From contig LCGZ01000003.1 in the NCBI GenBank assembly GCA_001000065.1, positions 1 through 64,000 of the forward strand: DNA of 64,000 bases, read 5' to 3'. The DNA is from a candidate division TM6 bacterium GW2011_GWF2_43_87 (lineage in GTDB: Bacteria > Babelota > Babeliae > Babelales > Babelaceae). Shown one piece after another: positions 59,909 through 64,000 of this stretch. Each line of letters begins with the position of its first letter. Positions within the stretch are counted from its first letter, which is position 1. A program made the translations under genes and the position numbers. The notes beneath the pieces are model-generated. The model was not told the origin of the DNA, ran no database searches, and saw only the letters and a program-made list of their open reading frames with translations.

Positions 59909-60086
59909 AGAAAATTTTATGATCGATATTTGGTAGAGTGGTATTTGTGCAGAGACAAAGCCCGTGTGTGCGATGGTTTCTTTAGTTATGTTATGGGAAA
60001 TTACCAGAGGTGGTATCTGCTGGGTTTGTGTTGGAAAAGCGATATTCTTATCCTTTCCCCTTTTGAAGTTTTGAGTATTTTTGAAT

Positions 60087-60113
60087 GAGGCTCGAGATAT
60101 TATCCCGAGCCTC
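60087..60113 (-). terminator. GAGGCTCG hairpin after OMP copy 5
   Basis: GAGGCTCG (60087-60094) and CGAGCCTC (60106-60113) pair around AGATATTATCC, 40 bases after the stop of the 60153 gene. Confidence 0.65.
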
Positions 60114-60152
60114 AAGAGCTTGTTGTTATATCTATCCTTTAAACATTATTTT

Positions 60153-62174
60153 TTAAAAGTTAACGCCGCCTTCAATCCAGATGCCCCATGCATTCATAGC
60201 ATTTCTATCAGATTCGCTAGCAAATTCACATTCAGCGCCTACGCAGGCGGATGGCTTCCAGTCAGAGTCATCCCAGATATAGTCAACGTGTCCAAAGATT
60301 TTGTTGGTAATATAACTCTTCATGGTAGCTGAACGCTTGCATAGCTGGTCGCTTGTCAGAATCGTAGGCGCAAGTTTTAGGCCTGTTACTTCACCGGTTG
60401 TTCCATTGATAAGTGCGGTGCCAGTTGCAGATTCTTGAAGAAGTGCCGCCGTCATTTCGGTAAGTGTAACGGCTGCAGGGTTTGCGGGAGCGAAAATAAG
60501 CGGATTAACATACCCGGCGCTGCCTGGGTTACCGGTTAATGGATTAGGATTTGCAACGATGTCACTACTGTCTACCGTTCCGGCCTTGTAGGCTGTTGCA
60601 TTACTTTGCGTTGCAGAAACGACGTAAGGAATATAGTTTGCGTTGACGAACTTGGCAAAGTTAGTGCCATTCCAAAGATATCCATCAGATCCTACCGGCG
60701 CTGTTCCTTTAAGACCAAGCGTCTTGCTGGCCATGGTGCTATTGCACGGTGCACAGATTCCGCAGATCTCTTCTTTTGAACGGCCGTAGATTTCATACCC
60801 TAATCCAGCTGAGAACCCACAGTTGTTGCTATAGACAACCTCGATTAAGCCCTCACCCTTAGCATCTACGCGGACTTTAGCTTTACGGGTTGACCAGTCA
60901 ATAACGGACCATAGTTTGCTATTGTAGGTTAGGTTGTCGGCAGATACAAACTCTTTAGCGAGCATGAAACGGCTCATAGGACTTGCAGTGGAATCGCCAC
61001 TCTTAAGATCGAATGCGCGGACCTGTTCACGCTCAAAGAGGTGGGTTACATAGCCTTGGAGGTAGGCCGTAATGCGGTGGTCATCATCACAGTTGAATAG
61101 TTCTGTAGCGCCAGAAATACCAGCCCCTAGTTGCCAGTGATAGTCACCAATTACGGGATAGAAGATGTTTCTAACGTGGGCATCATGGTCCATGTTAGTA
61201 CCCGTTGGAGCAATTACTTTGAGGTATATTCCTAGGTGGTAGTCAGGGCATTCCCAAAAGTTGTACCCGAGGTCAAAGTAGATGCCTGCAACTTTGGTTG
61301 CGTCATGGCAGCCAGAGAATTTGCCATAGGAGCGACCTTGAAAATCGCCAAATGCCTTGCCATTGAGTGCATCGGCAACTGTGGTTAACGGTGCAACAGG
61401 GCCGGCAGTAACGTTACTCATGTATCCGGCAGGAAAGGGTGTAGAATCGAGAGTTCCGGTTGTAGGGCAGTTGCCCATTCCGCAGAGTGACGTTGAGGTA
61501 GTAGCCGTTGCGGTAGTGCTGTTTGTGCTGCAGCCGCAATCGTTATTACAGTCGTTTTTGCATCCTGAGTTACAGCAACCACTGCACAAATTCCACTTGG
61601 TATGAATCAAGGGAAGGTTAAGCTGCATATAGAGGCCTTCAATAATCTCGTCCATACCTACATAGAGTTTGAAGTCTATGCAATGGTTTTGTACGCGAGG
61701 TCTAAACGCGACGGTATAGAGGTTCTGTTTTTGTGAAAGTCCAAAATAGTCGGCTATAAGCGCGTTGGACTTTACGGTAGTAGGAGTGAGGGTGCGTGTA
61801 GGATCTTGGCTGCCTACAAAGCTGAGGTTGTTGATTCCAAGGCTCTGCGCTATGCGGCATTCTTTGAAGTTGCGTTGATAGCGGTAGGACGCGCTAAAGG
61901 TACCATAGGTGCAACAGCTTTCATTGTATTGATAGCCAAAGCGATGTTGGTCTAGAACTAGGTTGTCGCCGGCTGATCGGGGGAACCATAAGGTTTTTGG
62001 CTCCGAACAGCAGCTGCTTGAGCCTGTGATGGTTCCATTGGAATTGGAACCGCAACAGCCATCGCCCTCTACGCTGCAGCAGGCATTTATAGCGCCAACT
62101 GCAAAAAACAGTGTTAGGCATAAAACAAGGGCTGTGGGCCCTTGACCCGTTACTCTTTTTTTTCTTGTAATCAC
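60153..62174 (-). CDS. Cysteine-rich outer-membrane protein, array copy 5
   Basis: About 673 residues from GTG 62174, behind CTGAAAGAA. The N-terminus is basic with a longer signal region (GPTALVLCLTLFFAVGAINA). It is Cys rich after cleavage (CCSVEGDGCC). Scaffold blocks as in the family, with SASYRYQRNFKECRIAQSLG, GSQDPTRTLTPTTVKSNALI, VAFRPRVQNHCIDFKLYVGM, GRSYGKFSGCHDATKVAGIY, VAPTGTNMDHDAHVRNIFYP, RAFDLKSGDSTASPMSRFML and the end AWGIWIEGGVNF. The cassette has CCNSGCKNDCNNDCGC followed by a Thr/Ser/Ala run. It shares insertions with copies 4 and 6. The unusual start codon could mark lower expression. Confidence 0.84.
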   Translation of the reverse strand: MITRKKRVTGQGPTALVLCLTLFFAVGAINACCSVEGDGCCGSNSNGTITGSSSCCSEPKTLWFPRSAGDNLVLDQHRFGYQYNESCCTYGTFSASYRYQRNFKECRIAQSLGINNLSFVGSQDPTRTLTPTTVKSNALIADYFGLSQKQNLYTVAFRPRVQNHCIDFKLYVGMDEIIEGLYMQLNLPLIHTKWNLCSGCCNSGCKNDCNNDCGCSTNSTTATATTSTSLCGMGNCPTTGTLDSTPFPAGYMSNVTAGPVAPLTTVADALNGKAFGDFQGRSYGKFSGCHDATKVAGIYFDLGYNFWECPDYHLGIYLKVIAPTGTNMDHDAHVRNIFYPVIGDYHWQLGAGISGATELFNCDDDHRITAYLQGYVTHLFEREQVRAFDLKSGDSTASPMSRFMLAKEFVSADNLTYNSKLWSVIDWSTRKAKVRVDAKGEGLIEVVYSNNCGFSAGLGYEIYGRSKEEICGICAPCNSTMASKTLGLKGTAPVGSDGYLWNGTNFAKFVNANYIPYVVSATQSNATAYKAGTVDSSDIVANPNPLTGNPGSAGYVNPLIFAPANPAAVTLTEMTAALLQESATGTALINGTTGEVTGLKLAPTILTSDQLCKRSATMKSYITNKIFGHVDYIWDDSDWKPSACVGAECEFASESDRNAMNAWGIWIEGGVNF

Positions 62175-62200
62175 AATAATTCTTTCAGGGCTAAATTAAT

Positions 62201-62227
62201 GAGGCCCGGGAGATAATCCCGAGCCTC
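62201..62227 (-). terminator. Variant GAGGC hairpin after OMP copy 6
   Basis: GAGGCCCGGGA and TCCCGAGCCTC pair at ten of eleven positions around GATAA, 46 bases after the stop of the 62273 gene. Confidence 0.6.
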
Positions 62228-62272
62228 ATGTGCTTGTTTTTGTCTGTCTTTAGGTGAAAGGCTACTAACCTA

Positions 62273-64000
62273 CTAGAAGGCTACGCCGCCTCCGATCCAG
62301 ATACCCCATGCGTTCATAGCATTTTTCTTGGAGTCGCTGGCGAATTCACCTTCAGCACCGGCGTAAACCGATGGCTTCCAGTCACAGTCATCCCAGATGT
62401 AGTCGATGTGGCCATATACCTTGTTGGTGATATAGCTTTGCATTGATGCTGAGCACTTGTTGATGTTGTCATCTGTGAGGATAACTGGAGCACGTGTTAG
62501 ACCTGTTACTTCACCGGTTGTTACGTTGATAGTAGGTGTGCCAGTTGCTGATTCAGAAAGAACATTGTTGCTTATGTTTGTTGCATCAGTCGCTACTACC
62601 GCTGGATTAGTAAGCCCTGGGAAGGTAAGTGGATTAACATAGGCTCTGTCGTTTAGGGCGCCAGTTAATGGGTTTTGTGGAAGAATTAACTGAACGGGGC
62701 TATCTACAGCTCCACATTTGTATGCGGTTGCTGCACTCTGAGTTGCAGAGACATTGTAAGGCACAAAGGTTGAAGCAGGGAATGCGTTGAAGAGAGGGGT
62801 TGCATTTGCAACATATCCATTTGCATAGACAGGTGCACAACCTTTAAGACCGAGGGTCTTGCTGGCCATGGTGCTGTTGCAAGGTGCGCAGAACTTGCAG
62901 ATCTTTTCCTTTGAACGGCCGTAGATTTCATAACCGATACCGGCTGAGAAACCACAGCTGTTGCTGTACACAAACTCGATCAAGCCTTCGCCCTTGGCTG
63001 CAACTTGCACCTTGGCTTTACGTGTAGACCAGTCAATTACTGACCATAGCTTGTCGTTGTAGGAAAGGTCCGTAGAGGACTTAAATTCCTTCATAAGCAT
63101 GTAGCGGCTCATTACGCCGTTGTTGAGATCGAATGCACGAGTTTGCTCACGCTCAAAGAGGTGAGTTACATAACCTTGGAGGTAAGCAGTGATCTTGTAG
63201 TCATCTTCGCAGTTGTAGAGTTCTGCAGCGCCGGAAATACCAGCACCCAATTGCCAGTGATAATCACCAACTATAGGATGGAAGATATTTTTAACGTGTG
63301 CATCACATTTCATGTCGGTGCCTGTTGGAGCAACAACCTTTAGGTAAACGCCGAGATGGTAGTCAGGGCATTCCCAGAAGTTGTAACCTAAATCAAAGTA
63401 AACGCCTGCAAGCTTAGTTGAATCGCAGCAGCCAGAGAACTTGCCATAGGTGCGACCTTGGAAATCACCAAAGGCTTTGCCGTTGAGCGCATCTGAAAGG
63501 CTTGTTTGAGGGTTTACAGCTGTTTTGCTCATGTACCCTGCAGGGAACTGAACGGTGCTGAGTGTACCCGTTGTTGGGCAACCATTTAGACTACCGGTTG
63601 TGGTAGTTGTTGTGGTTGATGTTGTGGTTCCACAGGAGCTTCCACAGCAATCATTGCAGGAGCTACCGCAGCAGTCTTTGTTGCAACCGCAGCATAGGTT
63701 CCACTTGGTATGAATCAAGGGGAAATTAAGCTGCATGTAGAGCCCTTCAAGAAGCTCATCCATGCCTACATAGAGTCTGAAGTCTATGCAGTGGTTTTGC
63801 ACGCGAGGATTGAACTTGATGGTGTAGCTGCTTTGAGCTTGTGAAAGTCCAAAGTTGTCAGCTAGAAGTGCAGTAGATGACACTGCTGGAGATGCACCAG
63901 TTCCGCGTGTTGCGTCTTGGCTACCTACAAAGTTGAGGGTGTTGCTGCCAAAAAGGCTGCTTGCTATGCGGCAGTCTTTGGTGCTGCGCTGATAGCGGTA
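62273..64000 (-). CDS. Cysteine-rich outer-membrane protein, array copy 6 (5' end cut by window edge)
   Basis: The frame is open from the stop at 62273 to base 64000, so the start and signal peptide lie outside. The visible 575 residues begin YRYQRSTKDCRIASSLFGSN and continue with GSQDATRGTG, LADNFGLSQAQSSYTIKF and VQNHCIDFRLYVGMDELLEG. The scaffold matches copies 4 and 5. The cassette has CGCNKDCCGSSCNDCCGSSC followed by a Thr run encoded by a short GTT/GTG-rich repeat (about 63596-63630). The end is AMNAWGIWIGGGVAF. An internal GTG at 63883 is in frame but is not the start, because homologous sequence precedes it. The array therefore continues to the right. Confidence 0.88.
   Translation of the reverse strand, partial: YRYQRSTKDCRIASSLFGSNTLNFVGSQDATRGTGASPAVSSTALLADNFGLSQAQSSYTIKFNPRVQNHCIDFRLYVGMDELLEGLYMQLNFPLIHTKWNLCCGCNKDCCGSSCNDCCGSSCGTTTSTTTTTTTGSLNGCPTTGTLSTVQFPAGYMSKTAVNPQTSLSDALNGKAFGDFQGRTYGKFSGCCDSTKLAGVYFDLGYNFWECPDYHLGVYLKVVAPTGTDMKCDAHVKNIFHPIVGDYHWQLGAGISGAAELYNCEDDYKITAYLQGYVTHLFEREQTRAFDLNNGVMSRYMLMKEFKSSTDLSYNDKLWSVIDWSTRKAKVQVAAKGEGLIEFVYSNSCGFSAGIGYEIYGRSKEKICKFCAPCNSTMASKTLGLKGCAPVYANGYVANATPLFNAFPASTFVPYNVSATQSAATAYKCGAVDSPVQLILPQNPLTGALNDRAYVNPLTFPGLTNPAVVATDATNISNNVLSESATGTPTINVTTGEVTGLTRAPVILTDDNINKCSASMQSYITNKVYGHIDYIWDDCDWKPSVYAGAEGEFASDSKKNAMNAWGIWIGGGVAF

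Noticed and set aside
63794-63883. Complete OMP starting at GTG 63883
   Set aside because: Homologous coding sequence continues upstream to the window edge, so the gene is truncated by the window rather than short.

Overview
The window looks like the chromosome of a host-dependent bacterium of the Candidatus Dependentiae (TM6, Babeliales) type. This is an inference from gene content. Ordinary bacterial housekeeping genes (argS, mnmA, pgsA, ssb, grpE, lepA, gyrA, dprA, rpmF, gltX, acpP, rodA, ruvB, yebC, yicC, dnaE, phoH-like, lemA, thrS, nth) are interleaved with many exported ankyrin-repeat proteins, an exported eukaryotic-type PP2C phosphatase, a DUF2608 HAD protein and a large family of cysteine-rich outer-membrane proteins. 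No phage, insertion sequence, CRISPR array or rRNA operon is visible. Two tRNA genes (His, Pro) lie near 24 kb.

Layout. 1-2 kb: two minus-strand ankyrin genes, the first cut by the window edge. 2.1-3.5 kb: a ParB-fold SerK/SbnI-like free-serine kinase gene (split by a frameshift) overlapping a CysM-type cysteine synthase gene, apparently a serine to O-phosphoserine to cysteine module. 3.5-5.7 kb: four palindromes, argS and an inverted-repeat element. 5.7-12 kb: mnmA-pgsA-(exported protein)-ssb-(ankyrin-like), then a Cys-rich exported protein facing a small beta-barrel protein, then grpE and a lipoprotein. 12-16.5 kb: RMD1-family gene and lepA on minus, then an exported PP2C on plus. 16.5-23 kb: gyrA-dprA-rpmF-TPR protein-gltX-acpP, tightly packed. 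23-32.8 kb: DUF2608 HAD, tRNAs, rodA, ruvB, a Gly/His/Arg-rich exported protein, yebC-yicC-dnaE. 32.9-38 kb: two tandem paralogues joining ankyrin repeats to a C-terminal HPD-bearing, J-domain-like segment. 38-44.6 kb: PIN-PhoH ATPase, lemA-DUF2207, thrS-nth.

44.6-48 kb: a large ankyrin gene read in three successive frames (A, B, C). A 0.53-kb tandem duplication carries the same +1 frame change in both copies. 48-64 kb: a head-to-tail minus-strand array of at least six paralogous outer-membrane proteins of about 650-670 residues. They share a barrel scaffold and differ in a Cys/Gly/Thr-rich cassette. Three tandem copies of a small exported protein family sit inside the array. The array runs off the right edge.

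How it works together (inference): the housekeeping blocks serve translation, envelope and DNA replication or repair. The accessory blocks are surface or exported proteins, probably facing a eukaryotic host. The strongest candidates for undescribed biology are the cysteine-rich OMP array with its variable cassette, the ankyrin-J tandem pair, the doubly frame-shifted ankyrin gene, and the SerK-CysM pair.
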